A stretch of 64,000 nucleotides of DNA from Tribonema minus (Eukaryota > Sar > Xanthophyceae > Tribonematales > Tribonemataceae), in contig JAFCMP010000539.1 of assembly GCA_017506865.1 (NCBI GenBank), forward strand, positions 372,001 through 436,000, in the 5' to 3' direction. Shown here one piece after another: positions 1 to 11,256 of this stretch (positions within the stretch are counted from its first letter, which is position 1; each line of letters opens with the position of its first letter). The notes under the pieces were generated by a model. That model ran no database searches and was not told the origin of the DNA. It worked only from the letters and a program-made list of their open reading frames with translations. The position numbers were made by a program, and so were the translations under genes.

Positions 1-967
1 CGTGACAGTTGATGTTAAACTTCAACTTGAAGTTGTACTTCAATTACAGTAGCGTCTCGAGTCAAGTTTGTCCAATTTGAAGTTTGAAGATTGCACCATC
101 ATCCGCAGAGCGAGCTGAAGCGAACTGTTGATGTTCGGCCAAATGGTTGTGCAATCTTCAACTTGATCATTGCATTAATGTCCTGTGGTGCCTTTTAGTA
201 TCCAGGGATTGCCCCAAATAATTCTCTCCTGGTGCGTCTACAATCATGCCTTGGCCGTAACATCTGTGTTCTTCGAGGCATGCTGAAGTACATATAAATT
301 ACACGTGGTGGCACACTACATGAACGTCGAGGGCGACGAGCAGGAGACGCACGACTGCTCAGGTCAACGTGTATGTTCAGTTCTGTCTCTGCGGCATACA
401 TCATGTAAACTTGAAGCATATACTTTGATGTACTTAAATCGTTACCTCGAGCGCATACCTCTCGCCCCTCCTTCCCCCCCTGTGGAGCTCCTGGACGTGT
501 GTAAAGTGGGGTTTTCAGGGGACAACCAAGAGCATGCTTTGAAGTGGTTCAGAGATAGCGCCACACAAAGCCTCTGAGGCACTCCTGACGTTGAGCGATA
601 ATGTTTTCATGCGTCTTGCAGGTCCTCCCTATCTTGCAAAACCATGGGCCTACAGTATGCGTGAACGACAGCCCAGTACGCACCTCGGGCTGTGCAGAGT
701 TTTGAATTTATTGAGGAAGTCAAGCATCTCTGAGGTCTGTTGCACCCTCTGTCACATTGGATCGCAGATTCTGATGGCGCACGGCATTCACCCCTCTAGA
801 CTACTAGGCTGCTCAATTTGTCAGCCGACGCCGAAGTTTACCATATATGCTGTGCACTGGAGGCTTCTTTGTTGAGTCCAGTTTGAGCTGTAGAATTTCA
901 TGTGGCTGCTTGAGACGATGACCTTCTGTGCCGCCTCCCCCCTCTTCTGTGCTGAGCGCTGCTGCAG
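1..967. other. Unassigned 5' flank or upstream intron of the HHIP-like gene
   Basis: No exon could be recognised here. The HHIP family has roughly 200 residues before the block found at 968, so the missing 5' exons lie either upstream of the window or here in unrecognised form. The segment has a palindromic ACTTCAACTTGAAGT at about 21-36 and several related TTGAAGTT and ACTTCAA words, the same motif that borders exon copies elsewhere in the window. Confidence 0.4.
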
Positions 968-3900
968 CTCTTGACGTTCCAGCAGCCTTTCCTGAACCAC
1001 AATGCGGGTCAGCTTCTGTTCTCTCCAGCCGACAAGGCCAAGCCCGACAACCAGCCCTACTATGACCTCTTCATAGCCACAGGTACGCCTCTACTTGATT
1101 TGAAATGATGTCTTCAACTTCTTTGTGAATCACTTCCAGCGCATCAATTACCGAACTGCGTCGTTTTCGCAGCAGGCATGTATGCACGCCTTGACTTGGT
1201 TCCTGAACCTCATTATTAATCACTTCAAGTACCCCGATTTCTCAACTGCTACCTTGTCGCAGCTGCAGGTACATGTGCACGCCTCTACTTGTTGTCCTCA
1301 TGCCTTTCTGCTATACTTGACTGCAATGGCATGCACTGCAGATATGTGACTTGAACCATATTTAGTTCACCCTGCAAACTGTGAAAACCCTGCACACAGG
1401 TGTGTGAGTGACATCACAACAGCACCAACGTGAATCTGCACTCAGTACTTGCAAAACTGCTCCGCACATCACCTAGCGCGCCAGTGAGGGCAAGCTGTGT
1501 GCTACCGAAGCGATGGTCTGCAGATGGTGGCTGTGCTATTCATGATTGCGCAAAGCCCTGAAGGTATTGAGGGTTCAAGCGCAAACGAGCCATTACCTAC
1601 TCTTATCACAAGCATCACAAAACAGCACTTCGCAGGCCAAGTGCAACGCTCACATTCCGTGCAACACATCACCTCACCTCACCGCATAGTGATTCTTCAA
1701 ACTAGCACTTGCACGGTTCGCAGGCGATGGTGGCAGTTTCAGTGACCCGGACGGAAATGCTCAGAACAAGGGGTCGCTGCTGGGAAAGATTCTGCGGATT
1801 CGTCTCTCCACAGACCCCAAGGCCAAGGGCTACACACTCCCCCCCGACAACATCAAAGTGAAGAAGGATGGAAAGGAACAGCTCACAGAGGTGTGCGGGA
1901 ACGTAATACTTCAAGCATGAAGCCTGTGTAGGCCTTACTATTTCAATCTGTCCGTGCAGTGCACGGTGCCGGGTACTGAGCAATAGGCCAACACCGCTTT
2001 TGAGTTGTTGAAGTTCCGGAACTGTTTGAACACACAACAGGCCAAACCGCTTTTGAGTTGTTGAAGTTCCGGAACTGTTTGAACACACACCATTGCTGGC
2101 TGAGCAAAAGTGCGGTGTGTGCAAGCGGCAGCTCACCGCACCCCACCAAGTCCATGCAAGCGGCTATTTTATTGGTTGCAAGTGCAGGGCAGTGACGCTC
2201 CAGCTTCCGCCACCTGCTCAGCAAGTCCTCAGCATGGAGCACGCACGATGGTATCGCAAAGCTTCCTGTGTGATGACTCGAGGAACATGTGCTCATGGGA
2301 CTGTTGGCTTCACCGACACAGGATGCAGTCGCTCACCATTTGCTCAGCATTATCACATCTTCTAGTGCGCAATCGAGTCGTGTTGTATACACAACGTGTG
2401 GTGCCTGGTAGACAATGAGGCGGGGCGCGGTGGTCCAGTATCGTGCGATGTTGAACCCTCAACTGCAAAGGACACGCAAAGTTTGCAGGCGCAGAAATGT
2501 GGAATGTCAAAATCAGAAACTGCGCAGGAGCAACTTCCGCCGCAACACTCGCTGCGTACAGCTACTGCTCAGCTGTTGCACTCCGCCTGTCGCCGCACTA
2601 GTTGTGTTGACCAAGTTGTTTCGGCTATGTGCAATGTGATGGCGGGTCGCCTGTGTGCAGGCTTAGGGTTACGACTAGGGTTAGGGCTGGTGGTGTGCGG
2701 CATCACAAACATTGCACATTGAGCATTGCTGCAGGCAGCCGGCGTTTTGTAACTTCACGGAAAAGTACCCACTTTGCACAAAACCGTTGTCAGTGACAAC
2801 AGCTGGAGCGCCGCCGCCAACTTCAGGCCCAAGCTCAACCACTTGCAGTGTGCTCGATATGATATCTGTCCGTCCCGTGGCAGCTGCATTGATCCCATGC
2901 ATGGGTAATGGCCACTGAACTGACCTCTCTGCTGCGTAACTTCAACTTGAACTGCTTCCTTCCCAGGCTTACGCAACCAGCGCGCTTGACATGCCATTGG
3001 CCCCTGCAGTGCCAGTTGCAATGCCTCGTCGATGTTGCTAAACCCTTACTACCGCCTCTGCGCTGGCTCCCTGTTCCGCAACTTCAACTGCTCCTCACAG
3101 GCGTACGCATACGGCCTCAGAAATCCCTGGCGCTGCTCGTTCGACAGTAAGAGCCTGGACAAGCTCGACCTCTGGTGTGCTGACGTCGGCCAAGACAGAA
3201 TTGAGCGAGTGAGTGTCCATTAGAAGTTAAGTTAACTAGAATATGAAGTACTACGCAGCAATGTGTGCAGGACACAGGCAGTGGTGCGCCGGCGTACAAA
3301 AGTTCATGGTAGTCGGTGAAAGTTTATGCTTCATACCCTGAGAGCGTATCGCTCACAACGTGCCAGAGATGGGCAACCGAGGGACCGAAGCAGATACAAG
3401 ACTTGCGGCTAGTGCGTGTGTTGCTACATAGCAGTGATCACGCAGAGCATGAACAGTGCCCAACAGGGCCCACTTTTGCATGAGCTGCGCTGTACGCTGT
3501 CAGTGCGAAACCATACAACGCAAGTGGTCAATCCCGGGTAGTACATGTGATACGGCTCTTTGCATTTTGCTATGGTTGGCGGCTGTCAAAACAACCCTTA
3601 AAAATACTGACACCTGCATGCACTCTGTGTACAATCGCTGTCACTTGCAGATTGTGAGGGTCAAGGCGGGCGGCAACTATGGCTGGAGGAAGTACGAGGG
3701 AACCAGGTCAGCAAACTTCAACTAACTTCAACGCCACCTGAGGATCAATCCCAGAAATGGCGCAGCTTGAATGTGCCCGCTGCAGTGCTGCTTGCGCCGC
3801 CTGCAACGCTGCGCCTAGCGCGCTTGAAGTGTGACCTGCCAAGCGCAAATGCCTCACAGATGACTCATTGGGTGCGCGCAGCTGACTGGTCCTATGTAGC

Positions 3901-6900
3901 GCATAGAGAGCAGCGGACGTGTGTCATGGTGTGGTGGACTGAGCGTTGAGTACTAAAAAAATCGTGTACCATGTGTACAAGGTATAAGCACATGTGTGGA
4001 TAATACACCGCGTATATTTGTCTACATACTTCGAAGCATGTCCATCTACTCGAGGCATACGCACATGTGTGTGGATAATACACCGTCTTTATCACATACT
4101 TCGAAGTATGTAGTTCATTTTGCTCTGTTGACGGACACGCTCTGTTGACTGACACAGCACGCGTGACTGACACAGCACGCGTGTGCTGCAATTGCCACCT
4201 GCCGCATTCAGAAAAGCAGTGCACGTCCGATGCGCGCCTGTAATCACACCTCAACTTCAACTTGAATGCGAGCCCTGCCAGCCATGTCCCATGACAGAGT
4301 ACAGAGAAATGACGTGTATGCGTCCCATGGTGCGCCTTTGATCAGGGACGATGTGCCGGATGACGATGCGTTTTTCTTCAACTTCAATGCCAGTCGTGCC
4401 AGCAACACGTCCCCTCAGAAAGCACAGAAAACCATGTATGTGTTCACCGCGTGCCTTTGATCAGGGACAACATGCCGGGTGACGACGCATTCAACTTCAA
4501 CTTCAATGTGTTCGTTCTGTGCTTTCTTTTGATCAGAGACAACATTCCGGACGATGACGCCTTCAACTTCACACCGCCAGTCTATCAGTACTGCCACCAG
4601 GGCGAAGCGGGCGAAGACGACGACCCCATCTGCAAGGACAAGCCGTTCACCGGCGAGTGCATCACGGGAGGGTACGTAGGTATCGCGCATATATGGCTTG
4701 CGCGATACGGCATTGGAGCATACTTACCTGTGCCACAACACTGCAAGTGCGACCGCAACTGTAATGCATGCGGCCCCACCCACACAACGGCTTGCGCACC
4801 CGCAATGAGTGCACAATCTTCAAGGGCCAGCAAGCCGTATTGTGTGGCCGGGACGCAATACATTGCGCTTGCGCATGTGGGTTTGCAGCCAAATTTTAAG
4901 ATGCTCTTAGGGCAGGGGTTGCTTGCGTATATGCCAGAGCGTGCTTGTGTCAGCTGTGCAGCGTCAGGGGCCGGTTCAGGGGCGCAACCTGTTGAAGTAT
5001 ACTTTGAAGTACACATGGCGACTTGTGCTCGCGGCACACGCAGAGAGACGATGCATGCACCAGACAAAGTGCCTCATGAAGGCGCGATTCATACGCTTGT
5101 GGCGCGAGAACGCAAGCGCAGCCCCACTCTGCATGTATGTTCACATATTCATGGCCGCGCGCTGCACTAGATTTGTAGGCCTGAGACTCCACTGCCATAC
5201 TCCTTGCATGTCCGCTTGAGTGCTGTGACTCTAAGCATGACGCCTACCCTAAGTCCTAACGCTGCGTCCCTCTTGCTGCTGCAGCTTTGTCTACCGTGGC
5301 GCCAAGCAGTCCGACGTGTATGGCGGGCAGTACATCTTTGCAGGTAAGACTAAGCATCCCACAACATGTAGTGTTCTGCGGCCCTTGGTGTGCAGGTTAG
5401 GGTAAGGCTTAGGGTTAGGGTCAGGCAGTACATTATGCGAGTAAGACCTAGCATCGCACAAGAGTTGTCTTGCCTGTCTGCAATTCTTACCTTGCCTACT
5501 TACGTATCTTACCTTAGCTGCGCTGCGCTATCCCGGCTCCATCAGAACTCTGTATCTGGACCGCAATGCTCCACAAAATCAGGGTGAGAGTGTGATGAAG
5601 TTAACATTTGAAGTAGCCATGGAGTCACAAAGGCTAAATCTGACTTGAGTCGATCTTTAGAATTAGGTTAGGGGTAGGGTTAGGGTTATCGCAAACAACT
5701 TGAGAGGCTTGCCAGCCCTCCTCAAAGACGTGTTTGCAGGCAGATGTAGCCGCTGAGGCACCTGTCGGCAAGGCAAGGCATGTATGTATGTAGTGTGCTT
5801 CCACATGACCCCCCCCCCGCCCCCCCCCAGACTGGCAGGCGCACCGTCTGCTGCGCCTGATCCGCGCGGCCGACAGCGGCTGGCACCGCAACATCACGCT
5901 TTCATCTCTACTTGCAACTTGAACTTGGCAGCTGACACATCGGCGCCATCGGTTCAATTTCAACTTGAATCCCCCCCCCCCCCCCAGACTGGCAGGCGCA
6001 CCGCCTGCTGCGCCTCATCCGCCAGCCCGACGGCGGCTGGCGCGGCGACGTCATCATCACCATGTTCATCCAACTTTGACTTGAACCTTTTTGCACTCCG
6101 CCCTTTCCCTCCTTTAACTTCAACTTGAAACTTGCTGGCAGGCGCACCGCCTGCTGCGCCTCATTCGCCAGCGCGACGGCGGCTGGCGCGGCGACGTCAT
6201 CGTGGACGAGCTCGGCTGGACGGTCTCCTCGCTCGCGGAGGACGACGACGGCGAGCTCTACGTCCTGCGCTACGACTCATCGGGCAGCGCCGCCAACGTC
6301 TACGCGCTGCCGAGCACTGACGTCGCCGCCGCCGCTGCCACCAGCAAATCTGCCGCTCAGACGCCGCAGTACAAGCCCAGCACGGGCAACATGATCGCGC
6401 CCGGCGCGCCGCCGACGCCGCCGCCGCCTGTGGCTGGGGGCACTGGCGTTGTACCCCCGAGCATTCAGTCGACGCAGCCCCCTACCGGTGACGCTCCGGT
6501 GGTGGCGGGGACGGTGCCCCCTGCAGCAGGGGGTGGTGGCGGGTTTGTGCTCCCGCAGCTCGCAAATGCGGCGCCCGTGGACAACAACCCGGTGTCGACG
6601 GTGGGGCGGCCGGTACTGGTGCCGGGGGCGTTTACGGGGGCTTCGGTGAGCGCTGATGCACGATTGCTTATTCGTGGGTTTTCGGCTTCATGTATGGAAA
6701 TTACGGTTAGAGCCAGAAGCTCGATTCTTGTGACTGCGTTGTGGCGCGAGGGGGAATGCTCAACACACATTGAATGGCGATCTGGCGCATCATCTGAGGT
6801 ATGCATGCTGCACGTTGCAGACGGTCTAGCTACCCTTACCCCAACCCTAACCTTTCTTACCCCGAACCGTTGCCCTAACCCTACTTTTATTCTGTGCTGA

Positions 6901-9900
6901 GCGCTGCAGACGGTCTACCTACCCTTACCCAAGCCCCAACCCTAAACCCTCCTACCCCCACCCCTATCCCCTAACCCTAATCTTTCCCTGTGTTGAGCGC
7001 TGCAGACGGTCTCGCCAAAGGACATCATCGCATTATCCGAGGCATGTATGCAGACGGTCTAGCTACACTGACCCCAACCCTGACCCCATTATTCTTTACC
7101 CCAACCCTAGCTCCAACCGTAGTCTTCCCCTGCGTTGCGCACTGCAGATGGCCTCGCTACCCTTACCCAAGCCTTACCCCTACCGTTATTACCCCCAAAC
7201 CCTAGCCTAACCCTAATCTTCCCCTTTTCCTGAGCGCTGCAGACCGTCTCCCCCAACGACATCATCGGGCTGGAGCTGACAGGCAACCGCGGTCGCGTCA
7301 CCGGCATCATAGGCGCGATGGACCCCGGAGACTCAGTCGTCTACACGTTCGACGTGACAGAGTCGGGCACGTTCCCTGTGGTGTTCAGTGTGTCTGGGGC
7401 GCCGCCAGCCAAGCAGCCGCTGTCAATTGTGCTTCTCCCGGGCGCGTGCTCGCTTGTTGACTAGAGGTGCCAATACTTTCAAGTACTTCGAAGTATATGA
7501 TCCCCGAAGAACCTCTTTGCATTGTGAACTTCGAGCGCTACTTCAAAGTATTATCTGTGGGCGCCGCCAGCCAAGCAGCCGCTGTCCATGGTGCTTCCCG
7601 CTTTAAGGGTGCGTGCTCGCTTGCCAACCACGTCGTAAACATGTGATTTTCTCAGCCTCATTTTGCATTGCACACTACAGATGTTAGTTGCGAGTATGTG
7701 CTACATCATACAGACATGCCTACTATCCCCACGTAGGCCACGTCCCCTGCGCCCGGTGCCATGTCCGATGCCCGGAGGGCTCTCAACTTCAACTTCAACA
7801 CAGTGTCCGATGGCCGAATGCCCCTAAACTTCATTGCATGAAATGTCATCGTTCATGGGCCGCAGCGTGTGCTTTTCTTGCTTACTGCGCAACACAGTCA
7901 GCCCCCCCCACCCCCACTGCCCCCCTTACGTCCCCCCGCAGATCGCGCCCCCTGCGTCGCCAGCATTGTGCCCGACGGCCCGGGGTCCCTCAACTTCGAC
8001 GTGCATGAAACGTCAACATTTATTGTCTGCAAAGCTTTTGCCTGTGCTCTCACTCACGCCGTAACACGTCCCATCCCCCCCCCCGCCGCCCCCTGCATCC
8101 CCTCACAGGGCGTGTCCCCTGCGCCGCTAATGTTGTGCCCGACGGCCCGGGGTCCCTCAACTTCTACTGTAACACTGCGCCAGAGGGCAGAAGTTCCATC
8201 AACTTCAACGCTTGAAACGGCAACATTCACGGGCTGCAGCGTGTGCTCTTACTTAGTGCATGCTCAGCTCCTCCCCCCCCCCCCTCGCCCCCCCCAATCT
8301 TCCCCCATTATGTCCCGCCGCAGGCCGCGTCCCCTGCGCCGCCGGCACCGTGCCCGGCGGCCCGGGGTCCCTCAACTTCAACGTATGAAATGCCAACATT
8401 CATGGTCTGCACCGCTTCTTGCCTGTGCTCTCACTCACGCCGCACCCCCCCCTAACCCCCCCAACCCCCCCCTGCCCCCCCTTGACTTCGCCCCCGCAGG
8501 CCGCGTCCCCTGCGCCGCCGGCACCATACCCGACGGCCCGGGGTCCCTCAACTTCGACGCGTTCTACACCAACAACGAGGAGGGCGCGTTCCGCGCACGC
8601 GACGTGACGCTCGTTGCCGGGCGCGCGCAGCCCTACACGCTGTGCTTCGCGCGCGGCGCCTACGCCGACTTCCGCTCCACCTGCATCGGCTTCCAGTGCA
8701 AGTACGACCAGGATCTGCGGCCCGCGGCCGACAAGGGGGGTGACGCTCCGCTGGTGAGCGCTGCCACGGGGACGGGCGGCGTGCAGGAGGCCGTGGCGGC
8801 GGCGGCGGCGGCGGCGCAGCCCGCGGTGATGGCGGCGGCGGGGGAGGCGGTGGCGCTACCGGCAACGTTCAAGGCTGGCGCAGTAAGTGTGCAAGGCAGT
8901 GCTCAGCATAGTAGACAGGCCAGCTTGTGAGGTGAAGGGCGTATGCGCGAAAGGCGCGGCCAGTCAGTTGCGACCTTCGGGGGGCAGCATGAAAGCTGAA
9001 TACTTCGAAGTACATATTTCTGAGTTGTCTGGCGCGTGTGCCGCCCTACGCTGGCATACTGTAGTGCTGCGAGTGCAAGTTTATGCAGTCACGCAGTTCA
9101 GCGGGTCTTGTGACCTATGTAACTGCCGTAACTGCCAAAGTGGACTTGTGCGGCGCACGTGCAGATGTGGGCACGAATGAACCCAGCACCCTTACATCCC
9201 TTGCCCCTGGGTGTGTTTTGCAGCTGGCCCGACGGCAGCGTTGCAGGGTTGCAATGCTACCTTACGTATATATCACAGGCACCATTGCTTCAGGCTGCAG
9301 CAGTCCACACAGGCATGCACAGAACACGTGAAAGCATCATACACTCATCCTGCCCCCCCCCCGCCCCCCCCTCCGCCTTCCCCCTCAACAGGTGGTCAAC
9401 GCCGCCACCGATTTGCGAGGCGTGGAGGTCGACGCTAAGGACCAGTCGCTCGGCTACATTGACGATGGCGACTCTGTCGTCTACACGTTCGATGTTGCGG
9501 AGCCCGGCACGTACGCAGTCGTTTATGGGGTGTACGGCAAGCCGCCTACCAAGCAGCCCCTCTCCTTCTCCCTGCACGAGGGTGAGCCTCAGATGCTGTG
9601 ATAGTCAACTTAAATACTTCATTTCAAGTGGACGTGAGCAACGCTGAGAGGTATCGAAATTCCTGATTTTGAGTGTGAGGACAAGAAGTGACAACATGGC
9701 CCACCCACCCTCCAGCTTGATTCAGATTTATGGTGTGATTGCTTTGATGTTTCACAAGCTGTGGCACCCTAACCCTAACCATAGCACCAACTTTGAAGCT
9801 GACCCTTGCCGTAGCTTTGACTTTAATAAGCTGAAGAAGCATGGCGTATCGAATTTGAGTGAGCCCTTTGACAGCTTGAGCTGCAGATGCCAGAAAACGC

Positions 9901-10314
9901 AGGCGAGTGTGGGTAGCTGCAGCGCTCCACCGTTTCTGTACACAGAGCTGAAACAACAAAGCCGCAGGCATCATGAGATGGCTGGGGAATCATGAACTGT
10001 GTCAGGCTTGCTTGCTTGACTTTGGTTTGGGAACAACTTGGTGTGCGCGCAGCTGCTCTGACTTGCTGCTGCTGCTGCTGCTGCGCGCTTGCACATGCAT
10101 CAGGTCGCGTTCCCTGCGCTGCTGCCGCCGCCGCCGCGGCGCCGTAGAGTTGGAGTTAGGCGTGTCCACGCACTTGTCGACCATGGCTTTAACGTATCGC
10201 ATCACTCACCTGCTGCTGCTGTGTGTATAGGATTAGGGCTAGGGCTAGGATTAGGGTTACATTAGGCGTGTCCACGCACATGTCGGTCATGGCCTTACCC
10301 TGTCGTGCCACTCA

Positions 10315-10406
<92 letters not shown>

Positions 10407-11256
10407 GCACATGTCAGGCCGCGTCCCCTGCACCGCCACCGCCGCGGCGCCCGAGGGCGGCGGCGCCATGCACGTGGCCGCCTTCTATACCAACAACAAC
10501 GTGCTCAACTATCGCGCCAACGACATCGCACTGGCGGAGGGCAAGGGGCAGGAGTACACGCTGTGCTTCGTGCAGGGGCAGTTTGTCAACCACGTGTCGA
10601 CGTGCATTGGCGCCGACTGCCGGTTTGAAGTTGACGCCAGGGTGCCCGCTGCCAGTGGTGAGTCACCGATCATTACATATGTTGAATTTGAAGTTGATGA
10701 TTGATGCGAGCGCACCTTAGGACATGGCTTGGGGCAGGGGCCAGACCATCATTAGCAATTGGCGGATTTTGCCAGTGTGGCAAACTTATCCAGGAGCATC
10801 CGCCCTTTATGTGTGTCCGTGTGCAAAACTCTGCTCTTCAGTCGTGCCCGAGAGCTGCCTCATTCTTTAAGATTCGAGCACAGCATCTTCAGAAGCACTG
10901 GTACTGGATATAGATTGGGTAGGCAAATCGACAGATGTGACAGGCAAGCGCGACCTGGCGGAAAACGAGACAACGCTCAGCACCATACTCGCACACAACT
11001 TCACTTGAAGTTCCAACCACCGACCCTCACAGTGCAGACCGTGACGCTCCTGCCTCCTGCTGTTAAAGGCAAGCGCGACTTGGCAGGTAGCGAGTCAACG
11101 CTCAGCACCGTCGCCGTCACCGTAAGCGCCGACGGCTCCAGCAACACATCCGTACTGTGCACTGGCAGGAGGTGCGGCGGCGCCAATGGAAGCGCTCCGC
11201 AACGGAAGGGGCAGCTCAGGGCCAGCAGAGCCAATGCCAGGGACGCGCAGATTTGA
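968..11256 (+). CDS. HHIP-like glucose/sorbosone dehydrogenase-type protein with two CBM6-like modules, 5' incomplete
   Basis: Twelve exons are proposed: 968-1082, 1724-1890, 3101-3208, 3651-3706, 4537-4671, 5285-5343, 6134-6645, 7243-7441, 8500-8882, 9392-9581, 10418-10657 and 11069-11256; together 783 codons plus stop in one frame. Exons 1-7 follow the six-bladed propeller of HHIP-like/PQQ sugar dehydrogenases: QPFLNHNAGQLLF, GDGGSFSDPDGNAQN, GSLLGKILRI, AYGLRNPWRCSFD, LWCADVGQDR, AGGNYGWRKYEGT, GFVYRGAKQSDVYGGQYIF and EDDDGELYVLRYD. A proline/glycine-rich linker follows. Exon pairs 8+9 and 10+11 encode two related modules with CBM6-type DSVVYTFDV and GTYAVVYGV strands, then YTLCF and STCIG. 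An extracellular, possibly sugar-binding protein is inferred. Enzyme activity is not shown, because the start and part of the active site lie outside the model. Oddities: exon 7 lacks an aligned AG acceptor, and exon 8 seems to use a GC donor. The 3' end after exon 12 is the least certain part. Confidence 0.82.
1990..2098. repeat. Two-copy 53-bp tandem repeat in an intron
   Basis: A block beginning ACCGCTTTTGAGTTGTTGAA at about 1993 recurs at about 2046, giving a 53-bp period with almost no differences. Each unit contains TTGTTGAAGTTCC, a relative of the window-wide TTGAAGTT motif. It lies in the intron between exons 2 and 3 of the HHIP-like gene. Confidence 0.85.
4270..4536 (+). repeat. Two truncated copies of the 5' edge of HHIP-like exon 5
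   Basis: The true exon 5 begins after TTTGATCAG at 4537 and encodes RDNIPDDDAFNFTPPV. Just upstream, acceptor plus exon start occur twice more, at about 4331-4395 (RDDVPDDDAFFFNFN) and 4451-4510 (RDNMPGDDAFNFNFN). Both diverge where the exon reads AACTTC, running instead into CTTCAACTTCAA. The order is decoy, decoy, true exon, and each decoy keeps a usable-looking AG. Confidence 0.85.
5812..6133 (+). repeat. Two truncated copies of the 5' edge of HHIP-like exon 7
   Basis: A poly-C tract, CAG and the start of the DWQAHRLLRLIR block occur at 5831 and 5988. Both copies run about 75-80 bp into exon sequence, then pass into ACTTGCAACTTGAAC or CAACTTTGACTTGAACC and meet an in-frame stop. The third, full-length copy (from 6134) continues into the propeller exon but has lost the aligned AG: CTTGCTGG stands where the others have CCCAGACTGG. 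Confidence 0.85.
6800..7242 (+). repeat. Array of exon 8 acceptor-edge copies separated by CCCTAA telomere-type repeats
   Basis: The exon 8 start (GCAG then ACCGTCTC) is echoed upstream at about 6823, 6908, 7003, 7050 and 7145 as GCAGACGGTCT or GCAGATGGCCT. The units are joined by degenerate runs of CCCTAACCCTAA/CTACCCTTACCC and a shared CTGTGCTGAGCGCT lead-in. The copy at 7003 reaches furthest, through an AAGGACATCATCG-like exon sequence. True exon 8 begins at 7243. Confidence 0.8.
7442..7640 (+). repeat. Downstream copy of the 3' edge of HHIP-like exon 8
   Basis: About 120 bp after exon 8, at 7556-7625, the exon's last 40 or so bases (GCCGCCAGCCAAGCAGCCGC onward) recur with the following intron sequence. 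In the copy the splice position reads GTGCGTGCTCGC, a normal GT donor; the main copy reads GCGCGTGCTCGC. A palindromic TACTTCGAAGTA lies between the two. Confidence 0.75.
7730..8499 (+). repeat. Four truncated copies of the 5' edge of HHIP-like exon 9
   Basis: The exon 9 start (CGCGTCCCCTGCGCC through GGTCCCTCAACTTC) is echoed at about 7738-7800, 7943-8010, 8108-8175 and 8320-8385, ahead of the true exon at 8500. All copies stop resembling the exon at or just after CTCAACTTC, where the exon itself carries the motif that borders echoes elsewhere. They then run into unrelated intron with tails such as CAACTTCAACGTATG. Long poly-C tracts precede the copies, with AG at several of them. Confidence 0.87.
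10062..10417 (+). repeat. (CTG)30 tract and partial copies of the exon 11 acceptor region
   Basis: Positions 10316-10406 are about 30 uninterrupted CTG units ending 11 bp before the exon 11 acceptor. Shorter relatives of the same acceptor region occur upstream: (CTG)5-6 at about 10066-10083 followed by an exon-like CAGGTCGCGTTCCCTGCGC, and a (CTG)4 at about 10209. The CTG tract occupies the polypyrimidine-tract position, so its length could affect acceptor use. Confidence 0.9.
10925..11010 (+). repeat. Truncated copy of the 5' edge of HHIP-like exon 12
   Basis: GACAG followed by GCAAGCGCGACCTGGCGG and CAACGCTCAGCACC matches the exon 12 start at 11069, then breaks into ACAACTTCACTTGAAGTTCC. 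The copy is useful because it fixes the exon 12 acceptor directly before GCAAGCGCGAC, which gives the correct phase. Confidence 0.8.

Noticed and set aside
7730-8490. Exon 9 copies as real tandem protein repeats
   Set aside because: They break at the same point, lose the frame and lack donors, so they are intronic copies rather than coding repeats.
10287-10469. Poly-Ala, poly-Leu or poly-Cys 'proteins' over the CTG tract
   Set aside because: They come from the trinucleotide repeat itself in an intron; there is no coding context.
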